Source of the DNA: Isoptericola luteus | GTDB lineage: Bacteria; Actinomycetota; Actinomycetes; Actinomycetales; Cellulomonadaceae | Length of the DNA: 64,000 bases | Assembly: GCF_020297055.1 (NCBI RefSeq) | Contig: NZ_JAIXCQ010000016.1 | Coordinates: 1 to 64,000 of the forward strand | Direction: 5' to 3' | In this document: positions 24,481 to 37,046 of the stretch, one piece after another | Layout: the number at the start of each line of letters is the position of its first letter | Numbering within the stretch: position 1 is the first letter of the stretch | Notes under the pieces: generated by a model | What the model was told of the DNA's origin: nothing | Databases searched by the model: none | Seen by the model: the letters and a program-made list of their open reading frames with translations, nothing else | Made by a program: the position numbers and the translations under genes

Positions 24481-27152
24481 TGACGGCGACCACGGACACG
24501 TCGGCCACGGGCGGCCCGGTCGACAAGCCCGTCGAGACGGTCACGCTCACCATCGACGAGCTCGAGGTCACCGTGCCCAAGGGCACGCTGATCATCCGCG
24601 CCGCGGAACAGGTCGGGATCGAGATCCCACGGTTCTGCGACCACCCGCTGCTCGAGCCCGCGGGCGCGTGCCGGCAGTGCCTCGTCGAGGTCGCGATGCC
24701 GGACCGCGAGGGCAACGTGCGGGCGATGCCCAAGCCGCAGGCCTCGTGCACGATGACGGTCACGCCCGGCATGGTGGTCAAGACCCAGCGCACGTCGCCC
24801 GTGGCGGACAAGGCGCAGCACGGGGTCATGGAGCTGCTGCTCATGAACCACCCGCTCGACTGCCCGGTGTGCGACAAGGGCGGTGAGTGCCCGCTGCAGA
24901 ACCAGGCGATGAGCAACGGCCGCCCGGACACGCGGTTCGAGGACGTCAAGCGCACGTTCCCCAAGCCCATCGCGGTGTCGACCCAGATCCTGCTCGACCG
25001 CGAGCGCTGCGTGCTGTGCCAGCGCTGCACGCGGTTCAGCGAGGAGATCGCGGGCGACGCGTTCATCGCCCTGCAGGAGCGCGGGTCGCACCAGCAGATC
25101 GGGCGGTTCGACGAGTCGGTGCTGGACTTCGCGCCGCCGACGTCCCAGGGCGCCGCCGCGGAGGCGACCGTCGGCGGGGCGCTGCCCGACACGTCGGGGC
25201 AGCCGTTCGCGTCGTACTACTCGGGGAACACGGTGCAGATCTGCCCGGTCGGGGCGCTCACCGGTGCGGCGTACCGCTTCCGGTCCCGCCCGTTCGACCT
25301 GGTGTCGACGCCGGCCGTCTCCGAGCACGACTCGTGCGGCTCGGCGATCCGCGTCGACCACCGTCGGGGCGTGGTGCTGCGACGGCTGTCGGGCGACGAC
25401 CCGGTGGTGAACGAGGAGTGGATCACCGACAAGGACCGCTTCGCGTTCACCTGGCAGTCCGCGCCCGACCGGCTGACGACGCCGCTGGTCCGCGACCGGA
25501 CGCTGGACGAGGAGGGCCAGGTCGTGCACCGCGGCGAGCTGCGGCCCGCCTCGTGGGCGGAGGCTCTCGAGCTCGCGGCCGAAGGGCTCGCCGAGGCGCG
25601 GGCCGCGGGCGGTGTCGGGGTGCTGCCCGGCGGGCGTCTCACCGTCGAGGACGCGTTCGCGTGGTCGCGGTTCGCCCGGACGGTGCTGCACACGCACGAC
25701 GTCGACCAGCGCGCCCGGGTGCACTCCGGCGAGGAGGCAGCCTTCCTCGCCCACGCCGTCGCGGGTACGGGGATGGGCGTGACGTTCACCGACCTCGAGC
25801 AGGCGCCGGCCGTGCTGCTCGCGGGCCTCGAGGCCGAGGAGGAGGCCGGGGTCACCTACCTGCGGCTCCGCAAGGCGGTGCGCGCGCACGGGCTGCGGGT
25901 GTTCTCCGTGGCGCCGTTCGCCAGCCGAGGCCTGGCCCGGCTGGACGGCACGCTGCTGCCGGCCGCACCGGGCACCGAGGCCGAGTGGCTCGGCACGCTC
26001 GCCACGCAGGCCGGCGGCGGGCTCGTCCCCGCGGCCGCGGACGCCGAGATGCTCGGTACCGTGGCCGGCGCGCTGGCGGAGCCGGGCGCTGTCGTCCTCG
26101 TGGGTGAGCGGCTCGCGTCCTCGCCGGGCGCGTACTCCGCCGCCGTGCGGCTCGCGGCGGCGACCGGCGCACGGCTCGCGTGGATCCCGCGCCGCGCCGG
26201 AGAGCGCGGCGGCGTGGAGGCCGGCCTGCTCCCGGGCCTGCTGCCCGGTGGTCGTCCGGTCACCGACGCCGCGGCACGCCGCGAGGTCGCCGCGGCCTGG
26301 GGCATGGACGCCGAGGCGCTGGGCGCCGAGGCGGGCCGCGACGCCGGGGAGATCCTCGACGCCCTGTCCGTGGGCCAGCTCGCGGGGGCACTGGTCGGCG
26401 GCCTGGAGCTCGCCGACCTGCCCGACCCCGTGCACGCGCGCCGCGCCCTCGGCGCGGCTCGGTTCGTCGTCTCCCTCGAGGTGCGGCGCACCGCCGCGAC
26501 CGAGCTCGCGGACGTCGTCCTGCCCGTCGCGCCGCCCGTCGAGCGCGCCGGGTCGTACTGGAACTGGGAGGGACGCGTGCGTGCGTTCGGGCAGGCGCTC
26601 GAGTCCGCCGCGCTGCCCGACCACCGGGTGCTCGACGCGCTCGCCGCGCAGGCCGGGGTGGACCTCGGTGCCGCGACGCCGCTCGCGGCGCACCAGGCGA
26701 TCGGCGCCCTGCCCGCGTTCCGTGGGCCGCGCGCCGCGGAGCCGGACGGCGACAGGCACGAGCCACCGTCGGTCCCCGTGGGCTCGGCGGTGCTCGCGAG
26801 CTGGCACCTGCAGCTCGACGACGGCGCCCTGCAGGACGGCGAACAGTTCCTCGCCGGCACCGCGAAGCGTCCCGTGGCCCGCATGTCCGCGGCCACCGCG
26901 GCGAGCGTCGACGTGTACGACGGCGACCACGTCGCCGTGTCGACGGAGCGCGGCACGATCACGGTGCCGGTGGCGATCACCGAGATGGTCGACCACGTGG
27001 TGTGGCTGCCGCTGGCGTCGCGCGGGTGCCGGGTGCACGAGGAGCTCGGCGCGGTGCCCGGCGACCTGGTGCGCATCTCCCCGCCGTCGCCGGTGGGCGC
27101 CGCCGGGCCGCTCGGGACCACCGCACGCGACGACGACGGAGGTGTCGCATGA
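24480..27152 (+). CDS. nuoG: NADH-quinone oxidoreductase subunit G, N7 cluster motif degenerate
   Basis: An 890-residue iron-sulphur subunit. The N-terminal ferredoxin domain has [22 protein letters not shown] (2Fe-2S). Cluster N5 ligands are in [15 protein letters not shown] and N4 ligands in [15 protein letters not shown] with [11 protein letters not shown]. The next domain would normally carry a C-x2-C-x3-C motif for cluster N7; here the positions read Ser281, Asp284 and Ser288 with one Cys at 286, so N7 is probably absent. The rest is a molybdopterin-oxidoreductase-like domain without cofactor motifs. The ATG overlaps the nuoF stop. Confidence 0.96.
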   Translation: MTATTDTSATGGPVDKPVETVTLTIDELEVTVPKGTLIIRAAEQVGIEIPRFCDHPLLEPAGACRQCLVEVAMPDREGNVRAMPKPQASCTMTVTPGMVVKTQRTSPVADKAQHGVMELLLMNHPLDCPVCDKGGECPLQNQAMSNGRPDTRFEDVKRTFPKPIAVSTQILLDRERCVLCQRCTRFSEEIAGDAFIALQERGSHQQIGRFDESVLDFAPPTSQGAAAEATVGGALPDTSGQPFASYYSGNTVQICPVGALTGAAYRFRSRPFDLVSTPAVSEHDSCGSAIRVDHRRGVVLRRLSGDDPVVNEEWITDKDRFAFTWQSAPDRLTTPLVRDRTLDEEGQVVHRGELRPASWAEALELAAEGLAEARAAGGVGVLPGGRLTVEDAFAWSRFARTVLHTHDVDQRARVHSGEEAAFLAHAVAGTGMGVTFTDLEQAPAVLLAGLEAEEEAGVTYLRLRKAVRAHGLRVFSVAPFASRGLARLDGTLLPAAPGTEAEWLGTLATQAGGGLVPAAADAEMLGTVAGALAEPGAVVLVGERLASSPGAYSAAVRLAAATGARLAWIPRRAGERGGVEAGLLPGLLPGGRPVTDAAARREVAAAWGMDAEALGAEAGRDAGEILDALSVGQLAGALVGGLELADLPDPVHARRALGAARFVVSLEVRRTAATELADVVLPVAPPVERAGSYWNWEGRVRAFGQALESAALPDHRVLDALAAQAGVDLGAATPLAAHQAIGALPAFRGPRAAEPDGDRHEPPSVPVGSAVLASWHLQLDDGALQDGEQFLAGTAKRPVARMSAATAASVDVYDGDHVAVSTERGTITVPVAITEMVDHVVWLPLASRGCRVHEELGAVPGDLVRISPPSPVGAAGPLGTTARDDDGGVA

Positions 27153-28516
27153 TCCCCGGGGTCGCTGCCGACTTCAGCAACGACTGGCTCTGGGTCTCGG
27201 CCATCAAGGCCGTGCTCATCGTCGTCTTCCTGCTGACCAGCGTGCTGTTCGCGATCTGGTTCGAGCGCAAGGTCGTGGCACGCATGCAGGTGCGTCCCGG
27301 CCCCAACTGGCACGGGCCGTTCGGCCTGCTCCAGTCGCTCGCGGACGCCATGAAGCTGCTGCTCAAGGAGGACGTGAACGTCACGCGGGCGGACCGGGTG
27401 GTCTACCTCCTGGCACCGATGATCTCGGTGTTCTGCTCGCTGCTGGTGTTCGCCGTCGTGCCGTTCGGGCCCGAGGTGACCATCCCGTTCACCGACTACT
27501 CGACCCCCGCCCAGCTCACCGACTTCCCGGTCGCCGTGCTGTACGTGCTGGCGTGCGCGTCCCTGGGCGTCTACGGGATCGTGCTCGGCGGCTGGTCGTC
27601 GGGCTCCACCTACCCGCTGCTCGGCGCGGTGCGCTCGACGGCGCAGGTGATCTCCTACGAGCTGGCGATGGGCCTGTCCCTGGTGAGCGTCTTCATCATG
27701 GCCGGCTCGATGTCGACGTCGCAGATCGTCGCCTCGCAGGCGGGCATCTGGTGGTTCCTGCCGCTGCTGCCTGCGTTCGTGGTCTACGTGATCTCGATGA
27801 TCGGCGAGACGAACCGCCTGCCGTTCGACCTGCCCGAGGCCGAGGGCGAGCTCGTCTCCGGCTACATGACCGAGTACTCGTCGATGAAGTTCGCCTGGTT
27901 CTTCCTGGCGGAGTACATCAACATGCTCAACGTCTCCGCCGTGGCGACCACCCTGTTCCTCGGCGGCTGGCGGGCTCCGTGGCCGCTGTCCGCGGTCGCC
28001 GACGGCGCGCTCAACACCGGCTGGTGGCCGGTGCTGTGGTTCCTCGTCAAGCTCTGGGCCGTCATGTTCGTGTTCGTGTGGGTGCGCGGCACGCTGCTGC
28101 GGCTGCGCTACGACCAGTTCATGGTGTTCGGCTGGAAGGTGCTCATCCCGGTCGCCCTCGCCTGGGTCGTGGTGCTCAGCGTCTTCCAGTACCTCGGCCT
28201 GGCGGGCGTGACCCGCACCCAGCTCATCACCGGCGTCGTCGTCGCGGGAGCCCTCGTGGTCGGCCTGCTGTGGTTGTGGCCGGACCGGCGGGGCGCGCCG
28301 CCCGGCGCCGAGGAGGGCGCCGACGGCGCCTCGGGGGCCGACGGCGCGGGCTTCGACGCCTTCGCCGGGGGCTACCCCGTGCCCCCGCTGCCGGGGCAGA
28401 CCCTGCCGCCGTCGCCGCGGGCCCGGCGCCGGGTCCCGCCCGCCGCCGTGGGCGCCACCGACACCGGGAGCGCCACAGACACCACCGCCGTCGACCGATC
28501 CGAGGAGACGCGATGA
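27149..28516 (+). CDS. nuoH: NADH-quinone oxidoreductase subunit H
   Basis: A 455-residue membrane subunit that links the peripheral and membrane arms. Eight or more helices; conserved blocks are [76 protein letters not shown] and [19 protein letters not shown]-terminal extension of about 80 residues (after WPDRRGAPP) is Gly/Ala/Pro-rich and not part of the usual NuoH. It overlaps nuoG and nuoI by 4 bases each. Confidence 0.97.
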   Translation: MIPGVAADFSNDWLWVSAIKAVLIVVFLLTSVLFAIWFERKVVARMQVRPGPNWHGPFGLLQSLADAMKLLLKEDVNVTRADRVVYLLAPMISVFCSLLVFAVVPFGPEVTIPFTDYSTPAQLTDFPVAVLYVLACASLGVYGIVLGGWSSGSTYPLLGAVRSTAQVISYELAMGLSLVSVFIMAGSMSTSQIVASQAGIWWFLPLLPAFVVYVISMIGETNRLPFDLPEAEGELVSGYMTEYSSMKFAWFFLAEYINMLNVSAVATTLFLGGWRAPWPLSAVADGALNTGWWPVLWFLVKLWAVMFVFVWVRGTLLRLRYDQFMVFGWKVLIPVALAWVVVLSVFQYLGLAGVTRTQLITGVVVAGALVVGLLWLWPDRRGAPPGAEEGADGASGADGAGFDAFAGGYPVPPLPGQTLPPSPRARRRVPPAAVGATDTGSATDTTAVDRSEETR

Positions 28517-29280
28517 CCGACAAGCCGTACGAGCCGCTGCGCCCGAAGAAGGGCCCGCTGGGGGAGCTGCTCGCCCCGGTCGCAGGCTTCGGCGTGACGT
28601 TCTCGTCGATGTTCCGGCCCACCGTGACCGAGCAGTACCCGCGCACGAAGACGCCGCCGCAGCGGCGCTACCACGGCCGCCACCAGCTCAACCGGTACGC
28701 CGACGGCCTGGAGAAGTGCATCGGGTGCGAGCTGTGCGCCTGGGCGTGCCCCGCCGACGCGATCTACGTCGAGGGGGCGGACAACGCCGACCTGCCCGAC
28801 GGCGGCCACATGTCGCCGGGCGAGCGGTACGGCCGCGTCTACCAGATCAACTACCTGCGCTGCATCTTCTGCGGGCTGTGCATCGAGGCGTGCCCCACCC
28901 GCGCGCTCACCATGACGAACGACTACGAGCTCGCGGGCCCGGAGCGCGCCGGGATGATCTACGAGAAGAAGGACCTCCTGGCGCCGCTGGCCGAGGGCAT
29001 GCTCGCCGCCCCGCACCCCATGGTGGAGGGCACGACCGACACCGAGTACTACCGCGGGGAGGTCGCCGCGCCGACGGCGGAGCAGCTCGACTGGGTGCGC
29101 GACCGTCGTCCCGACGACGCGACCCTCTCGGGCGCCGAGCGCGTCGTGCACGGGGAGGCGCCGCCGCCCACCCCGAGCCGGCACCGGCTGCGGGGCAGCG
29201 CCACGAAGGCGGCCGTCGCGACGCGTGAGGCCGCGACCGGCGGCCACGTCGGCACGGGCAGCGCGGGGGGGCGGGCATGA
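28513..29280 (+). CDS. nuoI: NADH-quinone oxidoreductase subunit I
   Basis: A 255-residue subunit with two 4Fe-4S clusters (N6a, N6b) bound by [20 protein letters not shown] and [19 protein letters not shown]. The core is followed by a ~60-residue tail beyond the usual family length, ending Gly/Arg-rich. NYLRC is preceded by RYGRVYQI. The ATG overlaps the nuoH stop; the stop overlaps the nuoJ start. Confidence 0.97.
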   Translation: MTDKPYEPLRPKKGPLGELLAPVAGFGVTFSSMFRPTVTEQYPRTKTPPQRRYHGRHQLNRYADGLEKCIGCELCAWACPADAIYVEGADNADLPDGGHMSPGERYGRVYQINYLRCIFCGLCIEACPTRALTMTNDYELAGPERAGMIYEKKDLLAPLAEGMLAAPHPMVEGTTDTEYYRGEVAAPTAEQLDWVRDRRPDDATLSGAERVVHGEAPPPTPSRHRLRGSATKAAVATREAATGGHVGTGSAGGRA

Positions 29281-30134
29281 CCGTCTCGGGCGGCGAGACC
29301 GCCCTGTTCTGGGTGCTCGCGCCGCTCATGACGCTGGCCGCGCTCGGCCTGATCTTCGTGCGCCGCGCGGTGCACGCCGCGATCTGCGTGATGTTCGTGA
29401 TGGTGGGGATGGCGATCCTGTACGTGGCGCAGGAGGCGTCGTTCCTCGGTGTCGTGCAGGTCGTCGTGTACACGGGCGCCGTGATGATGCTCTTCCTGTT
29501 CGTGCTCATGCTGGTGGGCATCGACGCCGCCGACTCGCTCACGGAGACCATCCGCGGCCAGCGGTGGCTCGGGGTGCTGCTCGGCCTCGGGCTGGCGGCG
29601 GTGCTGCTCGGTGTGATCTCCGCCGCGACGTTCCCGCCCGCCGTCGGGCTCGCGGAGGCCAACGCCGTCACGAACCCCGTGGCGCTGGCGCGGGTGCTCC
29701 TCGCCGACTACGTGCTCGCGATGGAGGTGGTCGGCGTGCTGCTGGTGACGGCGGCGCTCGCCGGGCTGGTGCTCACGCACCGACGCCGGATCAGCCCCAA
29801 GGTGACCCAGCGTGACCTCGCCCGGGAACGCGTGGCGGCCTTGCCGCAGGGCCGCACCCTCACGCCGCTGCCGGCACCCGGCGTGTACGCGCAGAACAAC
29901 GCGATGGACACCCCGGCGCTGGGGCCGGACGGCGCGCCGCTGGAGCACTCCGTCCCGCGCGTGCTGCGGATCCGGGGCCAGGCCCGCTCGGCGACCGCCG
30001 TGCTCGCGGCCGAGGAGTCGCTCGTCGCCCGGGAGCTCGCCGACGCCGGCCTGCTCACCGCCGACGCCGATGCCGACGACGACGGTGCTCGCGCCGACGG
30101 CGCCCGCGACGCACACCAGGGGGAGGAGCGCTGA
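29277..30134 (+). CDS. nuoJ: NADH-quinone oxidoreductase subunit J
   Basis: A 285-residue membrane subunit with five helices in the first ~170 residues. The conserved block [36 protein letters not shown] contains the pi-bulge helix region. The C-terminal ~110 residues are a cytoplasmic hydrophilic extension (from [15 protein letters not shown]), common in actinobacterial NuoJ. It overlaps nuoI by 4 bases and nuoK by one. Confidence 0.95.
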   Translation: MTVSGGETALFWVLAPLMTLAALGLIFVRRAVHAAICVMFVMVGMAILYVAQEASFLGVVQVVVYTGAVMMLFLFVLMLVGIDAADSLTETIRGQRWLGVLLGLGLAAVLLGVISAATFPPAVGLAEANAVTNPVALARVLLADYVLAMEVVGVLLVTAALAGLVLTHRRRISPKVTQRDLARERVAALPQGRTLTPLPAPGVYAQNNAMDTPALGPDGAPLEHSVPRVLRIRGQARSATAVLAAEESLVARELADAGLLTADADADDDGARADGARDAHQGEER

Positions 30135-30433
30135 TGGAGCTCACCAACTACCTCGGGCTCGCGGCGGTCCTGTTCGCGGTGGGAGCCGCGACCGTGCTGC
30201 TGCGCCGCAACGCGATCGTGGTGTTCATGGGCGTGGAGCTCATGCTCAACGCCACGAACCTCGCCTTCGTCACGTTCGCCCGCATCCACGGCGACGTCAC
30301 GGGCCAGGTGCTCGCGTTCTTCGTCATGGTGGTGGCCGCCGCGGAGGTCGTGGTCGGCCTCGCCATCATCGTCATGATCTTCCGAGCCCGCCGGTCGGCC
30401 TCGGTCGACGACGTCAACCTGCTGCAGAGCTGA
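30134..30433 (+). CDS. nuoK: NADH-quinone oxidoreductase subunit K
   Basis: A 99-residue subunit with three helices. The two conserved membrane glutamates of the proton path are in [15 protein letters not shown] (helix 2) and [16 protein letters not shown] (helix 3). Usual length for the family. It starts on the last base of the nuoJ stop codon. Confidence 0.97.
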   Translation: MELTNYLGLAAVLFAVGAATVLLRRNAIVVFMGVELMLNATNLAFVTFARIHGDVTGQVLAFFVMVVAAAEVVVGLAIIVMIFRARRSASVDDVNLLQS

Positions 30434-30446
30434 GAGGCCTCCGACG

Positions 30447-32381
<1,935 letters not shown>

Positions 32382-32397
32382 GGACGGAAGGATGACG

Positions 32398-34017
32398 ATG
32401 TCCACAGGATTCCCCTGGCTCACGGTCCTCATCGTGTGGCCGCTCGTGGCGGCCGCGGCGACGGCGCTCACCGGCCTCGGCCGCGGGCGGCCCGCCGCAG
32501 GGCCGGTCACGGGCGGTGGGCGGTTCGGTGCGGGCGTGGCCCGCACCGTCGCACTGGTCGGAGCGCTCGTCGAGGTCGTGCTGGTGGTCGGGGCGTTCAC
32601 CGCCTTCGACACCGGCGCGGCGGGCACCCACCAGCTCGCGGAGACGCATGCCTGGATCCCCGCGCTCGGCGCGAGCTACGCGCTCGGGGTCGACGGCGTG
32701 GGGCTGCTGCTGGTCGCGCTGTCGGTCGGCCTGGTGCCCCTGGTGATCCTGGCCGCCTGGCGCGAGCAGGGCGGGGACCACGTGCGGCTGCGCCGCTACC
32801 TCGCCACCGTGCTCGTGCTGGAGGCGTTCATGGTGGCCGTGTTCGCGGCCCGCGACGTCTTCCTGTTCTACGTGCTCTTCGAGGCCATGCTCATCCCGGC
32901 CTACTTCCTGATCGGGTCGTTCGGGCAGGGGGCGCAGCGGCGGTACGCCGCGGTGAAGTTCCTGCTCTTCTCGCTCGCCGGCGGCCTGGTCATGCTGGTG
33001 GCCGTCATCGCGCTGTACCTGCAGGTGCCCGCGGCCGACCGCGGCCCGCAGACGTTCCTCACCGAGAACCTCACCGGCATCGCGCTCGACCCGACGGCCG
33101 AGAAGCTGATGTTCTGCGCGTTCTTCCTCGCGTTCGCGATCAAGGCGCCCGTGTTCGGCGTGCACTCGTGGCTGCCCGACGTCACGCAGAACGCCACGCC
33201 CGGCACGTCGACGCTGCTCATCTGCGTCCTGGACAAGGTCGGCACGTTCGGGATGCTCACGCTGTGCCTGCCGCTGTTCCCCGGGGCGAGCCGCTGGGCG
33301 GCGCCGTTCGTCGTGGTGCTCGCCGTGGTCTCGATCCTCTACGGCGCGATCCTGGCGATCGGGCAGCGTGACCTGCTGCGCCTCATCGGCTACACGTCGG
33401 TGTCCCACTTCGGGTTCATCGTGCTGGGCATCTTCACGTTCACGTCGCTGGGTGTCTCCGGCTCGGGCCTGATGATGCTCAACCACGGGATCTCGACGGG
33501 TGCGCTGTTCCTCATCGCGGGCTTCGCCATCGCGCGGCACCCGCGCTCGAGCCAGCTCATCGGCGACTTCGGCGGCCTGCGCGCCGTCGCGCCGGTGCTG
33601 GGCGGCACGTTCCTCGTGGCGGGACTGTCGGCCGCGTCGCTGCCCGGCCTGTCGACGTTCGTCTCCGAGATCATGGTGTTCATCGGCTCCTTCGCCCGCT
33701 GGCCCGCGGCCGTGCTGGTGGCGGTGCCCGCCGTCGTGCTCGCCGCCGTGTACGTGCTGCTCACCTACCAGCGCATGTTCACGGGCGCGCTCACCACCGA
33801 GCTCGCCGCAGCCCGCGACCTCGACGTCCGGGAGAAGACGGTGGCCGGCGTCCTGGTCGCCGCGCTCGTCGTGCTCGGCGTCGCGCCTGGACCGGTGCTC
33901 GACTACGTGCGGGAACCGGGGGCGGTCTCCGTCGAGCTGGTGGGCGAGACCGACCCACCCGCGCAGGCCCCGACAGGCTCCACCGACGAACCCGCGACCG
34001 AGGGGAGCGCGCTGTGA
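32398..34017 (+). CDS. nuoM: NADH-quinone oxidoreductase subunit M
   Basis: A 539-residue antiporter-like subunit. Key blocks are FLFYVLFEAMLIPAYFLIG (conserved Glu), AFAIKAPVFGVHSWLPDVTQNATPGTSTLLICVLDKVGTFG, and TSVSHFGFIVLGIFTF. Two in-frame ATGs (32392 and 32398) compete; GGAAGG ends directly before 32392, which leaves proper spacing only for 32398, so that is preferred. The stop overlaps the nuoN start. Confidence 0.95.
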   Translation: MSTGFPWLTVLIVWPLVAAAATALTGLGRGRPAAGPVTGGGRFGAGVARTVALVGALVEVVLVVGAFTAFDTGAAGTHQLAETHAWIPALGASYALGVDGVGLLLVALSVGLVPLVILAAWREQGGDHVRLRRYLATVLVLEAFMVAVFAARDVFLFYVLFEAMLIPAYFLIGSFGQGAQRRYAAVKFLLFSLAGGLVMLVAVIALYLQVPAADRGPQTFLTENLTGIALDPTAEKLMFCAFFLAFAIKAPVFGVHSWLPDVTQNATPGTSTLLICVLDKVGTFGMLTLCLPLFPGASRWAAPFVVVLAVVSILYGAILAIGQRDLLRLIGYTSVSHFGFIVLGIFTFTSLGVSGSGLMMLNHGISTGALFLIAGFAIARHPRSSQLIGDFGGLRAVAPVLGGTFLVAGLSAASLPGLSTFVSEIMVFIGSFARWPAAVLVAVPAVVLAAVYVLLTYQRMFTGALTTELAAARDLDVREKTVAGVLVAALVVLGVAPGPVLDYVREPGAVSVELVGETDPPAQAPTGSTDEPATEGSAL

Positions 34018-35756
34018 ACGACTTCGTCGCACCGACCATCGACTGGGCGGCCGTCTCGCCCGTGCTCGTCGTGCTGGGCGCGGGGGTGCTCGGCGTCCTG
34101 CTGGAGGCGTTCGTCCCGGCCCGGGCACGCCGCACCACCCAGATCACCCTCACCCTCGCCGCCCTGGTGGCCTCGCTCGTCGCGGTCGGGCTGCTCTGGG
34201 AGCGGGTGTCCGAGGGCGCCGTGTCCGTGGTGGGCGGGTCATACCTGCTTACCCCGTTCGGACTGGGCATCCAGGCCGTCATCGCGATCAGCGCGCTCCT
34301 CGGCGTGCTGGTGATCGCCGACCGCACCACCACCGGGCAGGACTCCTTCGCCCCCGCGGCCGCGGCCGTGCCGGGCACCACGTACGAGGACGAGGCCCGC
34401 CGCGCGGGCCTGCAGCAGACCGAGATCTATCCGCTGCTGCTGTTCTCGACCGGTGGCATGCTGCTCTTCCCCGCCACCGACGACCTCATCGTCATGTTCG
34501 TGGCCCTCGAGGTGCTGTCGCTGCCCCTGTACGTGCTGTGCGCGACGGCGCGCCGTCGGCGCCTGCTCAGCCAGGAGGCCGCGTTCAAGTACTTCGTGCT
34601 GGGTGCGTTCGCGTCCGCGCTGTTCGTCTTCGGCGTCGCCCTCGTCTACGGGTTCGCCGGGACGGTCCGCCTGCAGGGCGTCGTCCAGGTGCTCGCCGAC
34701 CCTGGGACGTCGCCGCTGGGCACGATGCGAGGGCTCGTCGTCGTCGGGCTGCTGCTGGTCCTGTCCGGGCTCCTGTTCAAGATCGGCGCCGCGCCGTTCC
34801 ACACGTGGACGCCGGACGTGTACCAGGGGGCGCCCACGCCCATCACCGGCTTCATGGCCGCGTGCACGAAGACGGCGGCCGTGGGGGCGCTGGTACGGGT
34901 GCTCTTCACCCTGGCTCACGGGTTGGACGCCGACACCCGGCACGACGTGCAGGTGGCGCTGTGGGTGGTCGCGATCCTCACGATGGTGATCGGCAGCGTG
35001 GTGGGAGCCGTGCAGACCGACGTCAAGCGTCTGCTCGCCTACTCCTCGATCGCCCATGCCGGCTTCGTGCTGGTCGGCGTGGTCGGGCTGGACGAGGTCG
35101 GGTCGAGCGCCGTGGTGTTCTACCTGCTCGCCTACGGCCTCGCCACGATCGGGGCGTTCGCCGTGGTCACGCTGGTGCGCGAGCGCACCGTGTCGTCGGA
35201 CGACCGCGCCGGCGCGCTCGGTGACACGACGGACGACGGCGTGGTGCTCGGCGAGGCGACCGCGCTGGCGCAGTGGGCCGGGCTGGGCCGCCGCGCGCCC
35301 TGGCTCACCGCAGCGTTCTCCCTGTTCCTGCTGTCGATGGCGGGCATCCCGCTCACCGCCGGGTTCATCGCCAAGTTCGGGGTGTTCTCCGCCGCGGTCG
35401 AGGCCGGCGCCTGGCCGCTCGCCCTGCTGGGCGTGCTCGGGTCGGCGGTGTCGGTGTTCTTCTACGTGCGCATCATCGTGTTCATGGTGCTCACGCCGCC
35501 GTCCGACGACGAGCCCGGCGCGGTCGTGGAGGCTGCGGAGGACGCGGGCTCGGTGACGGGCCCGGCCGGGGGAGCGCCGGCGCTCACCGGCACCGCCACC
35601 CGCGCCGTGGTGGCGCGCACCGTGGTGACCGTCGTCGGCTCCCGGGGGCCTGCGGCGGTCGCCATCGCGCTGTGCGCCGTCGGCGTGCTGCTGCTCGGCA
35701 TCCTGCCCGCCGGCGCGCTGGACCTCGCCGGGCAGGCAGCGCAGTTCCGCCCCTGA
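34014..35756 (+). CDS. nuoN: NADH-quinone oxidoreductase subunit N
   Basis: A 580-residue antiporter-like subunit and last gene of the operon. Conserved parts are DLIVMFVALEVLSLPLYVLCAT, the lysine helix SGLLFKIGAAPFHTWTPDVYQGAPTPITGFMAACTKTAAVGAL and KRLLAYSSIAHAGFVLVGV. It is longer than E. coli NuoN because of hydrophilic inserts after helix 3 (GQDSFAPAAAAVPGTTYEDE) and near the C-terminus (DDEPGAVVEAAEDAG). The GTG start overlaps nuoM. Confidence 0.96.
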   Translation: MNDFVAPTIDWAAVSPVLVVLGAGVLGVLLEAFVPARARRTTQITLTLAALVASLVAVGLLWERVSEGAVSVVGGSYLLTPFGLGIQAVIAISALLGVLVIADRTTTGQDSFAPAAAAVPGTTYEDEARRAGLQQTEIYPLLLFSTGGMLLFPATDDLIVMFVALEVLSLPLYVLCATARRRRLLSQEAAFKYFVLGAFASALFVFGVALVYGFAGTVRLQGVVQVLADPGTSPLGTMRGLVVVGLLLVLSGLLFKIGAAPFHTWTPDVYQGAPTPITGFMAACTKTAAVGALVRVLFTLAHGLDADTRHDVQVALWVVAILTMVIGSVVGAVQTDVKRLLAYSSIAHAGFVLVGVVGLDEVGSSAVVFYLLAYGLATIGAFAVVTLVRERTVSSDDRAGALGDTTDDGVVLGEATALAQWAGLGRRAPWLTAAFSLFLLSMAGIPLTAGFIAKFGVFSAAVEAGAWPLALLGVLGSAVSVFFYVRIIVFMVLTPPSDDEPGAVVEAAEDAGSVTGPAGGAPALTGTATRAVVARTVVTVVGSRGPAAVAIALCAVGVLLLGILPAGALDLAGQAAQFRP

Positions 35757-35776
35757 CGCCGGGGACCGCACCTCGT

Positions 35777-35808
35777 CCCGGACCGGCGCCCCTGGGTGCC
35801 GGTCCGGG
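35777..35808 (+). terminator. Terminator hairpin of the nuo operon
   Basis: CCCGGACCGGC (35777-35787) and GCCGGTCCGGG (35798-35808) form a perfect 11-bp stem with a 10-base loop, 21 bases after the nuoN stop. There is no U-tract. Confidence 0.7.
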
Positions 35809-35895
35809 GGCGCGGCCGCGGCCCGCCCACCGTGCGGTGAGACACGCGACGTGCCCGGGAGCCGTTTCGGTTCCGTGTTCGGGGGCACGGAAAGA

Positions 35896-35901
35896 TAGGT
35901 T
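35896..35901 (+). promoter_or_regulatory. Leaderless -10 box of the polyprenyl synthase gene
   Basis: TAGGTT, six bases before the GTG at 35908, so the synthase has its own promoter after the nuo terminator. Confidence 0.5.
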
Positions 35902-35907
35902 CGGACA

Positions 35908-36966
35908 GTGACCCGCGCACCCTTCGCGTCGACCTCCGGGCCGGAGCCCTCGCCGCCGTCGCCGTTGTCCACGGCGATCCCGTTGAACGACCCCGCGCTC
36001 TCCGACCGGTTGTCGGCGCGCATGGCCCTGGTGGACGCTGCCCTCGACGAGGCCGTGGCCTCCGCCGACACCCTCGCCGACGACGCGTCGCGCCACCTGG
36101 TGGCTGCGGGCGGCAAGCGGTTCCGTCCCCTGCTGACGCTGCTCGCGGGCGAGCTCGGGGACGGTGCGCGGCCGGAGCTGGTCGACGCCGCCGTCGTCGT
36201 CGAGCTCACCCAGGTCGCGTCGCTCTACCACGACGACGTCATGGACTCCGCGCCGCTGCGCCGCGGCGCACCGTCGGCGCACATGGTGTGGGGCAACTCG
36301 GTGGCCATCCTCGTGGGTGACCTGCTGTTCGCGCGCGCGTCCGCCCTCGTCGCGGGGCTCGGCCCGGAGGCGGTGGTGCTGCAGTCGCGCACCTTCGAGC
36401 GGATGTGCCTCGGCCAGCTGCACGAGACGGTCGGCCCGCGCGACGGCGAGGACCCGGTGGAGCACTACCTGCAGGTGCTCAGCGACAAGACGGCGTCCCT
36501 GCTCGCGACGTCGGCCCGCCTGGGCGCGATGTTCGGCGGCTGCCGGTCCGAGGTCGTGGACGCCGTCGGCGCCTACGGGGAGAAGGTGGGCGTCGCGTTC
36601 CAGCTCGCCGACGACGTCCTCGACATCGCCTCGAGCGGGGACGAGTCCGGCAAGACGCCGGGGACCGACCTGCGGGAGCACGTGCCCACCATGCCGGTGC
36701 TGCTGCTGCGCCAGCGGGTCGCGCGCGGCGAGGGCACCGCGGCCGACGTCGCCCTCGTCGAGCGGCTCGACGGCGACCTGTCGGGCGACGGGGCGCTGGC
36801 CGCCGTCGTTGCCGACCTGCGCGCGCACGAGGTGCTCGGCGAGACCCGCGAGCTGGCCGGGCGCTGGGCGCGCGAGGCGGCCGCCGAGCTGGCACCTCTG
36901 CCCGACGGACCCGTGAAGCAGGCGTTCGGCGACCTCGCCGAGGCGCTCGCGGACCGCGCGGCCTGA
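35908..36966 (+). CDS. Polyprenyl diphosphate synthase
   Basis: A 352-residue trans-isoprenyl diphosphate synthase. The first Asp-rich motif DDVMD (in SLYHDDVMDSAPLRRG) and the second DDVLD (in FQLADDVLDIAS) bind Mg-diphosphates; GGKRFRPLL is the IPP-binding region. The two residues before the first motif are small or aromatic (LYHDD), as in long-chain synthases, so it likely makes a C35-C50 chain for menaquinone. The position between nuo and the UbiA/PKS cluster would also let it serve the UbiA enzyme. The leaderless box supports the GTG start. Convergent with ubiA. Confidence 0.9.
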   Translation: MTRAPFASTSGPEPSPPSPLSTAIPLNDPALSDRLSARMALVDAALDEAVASADTLADDASRHLVAAGGKRFRPLLTLLAGELGDGARPELVDAAVVVELTQVASLYHDDVMDSAPLRRGAPSAHMVWGNSVAILVGDLLFARASALVAGLGPEAVVLQSRTFERMCLGQLHETVGPRDGEDPVEHYLQVLSDKTASLLATSARLGAMFGGCRSEVVDAVGAYGEKVGVAFQLADDVLDIASSGDESGKTPGTDLREHVPTMPVLLLRQRVARGEGTAADVALVERLDGDLSGDGALAAVVADLRAHEVLGETRELAGRWAREAAAELAPLPDGPVKQAFGDLAEALADRAA

Positions 36967-37046
36967 CCAGCGGTCTGACCAGCGGCTTGGGCAGACCTGA
37001 CAAGCGGCCGGGGAAGACCCGACCAGGGGCGCTGATCGTGCCGGTG

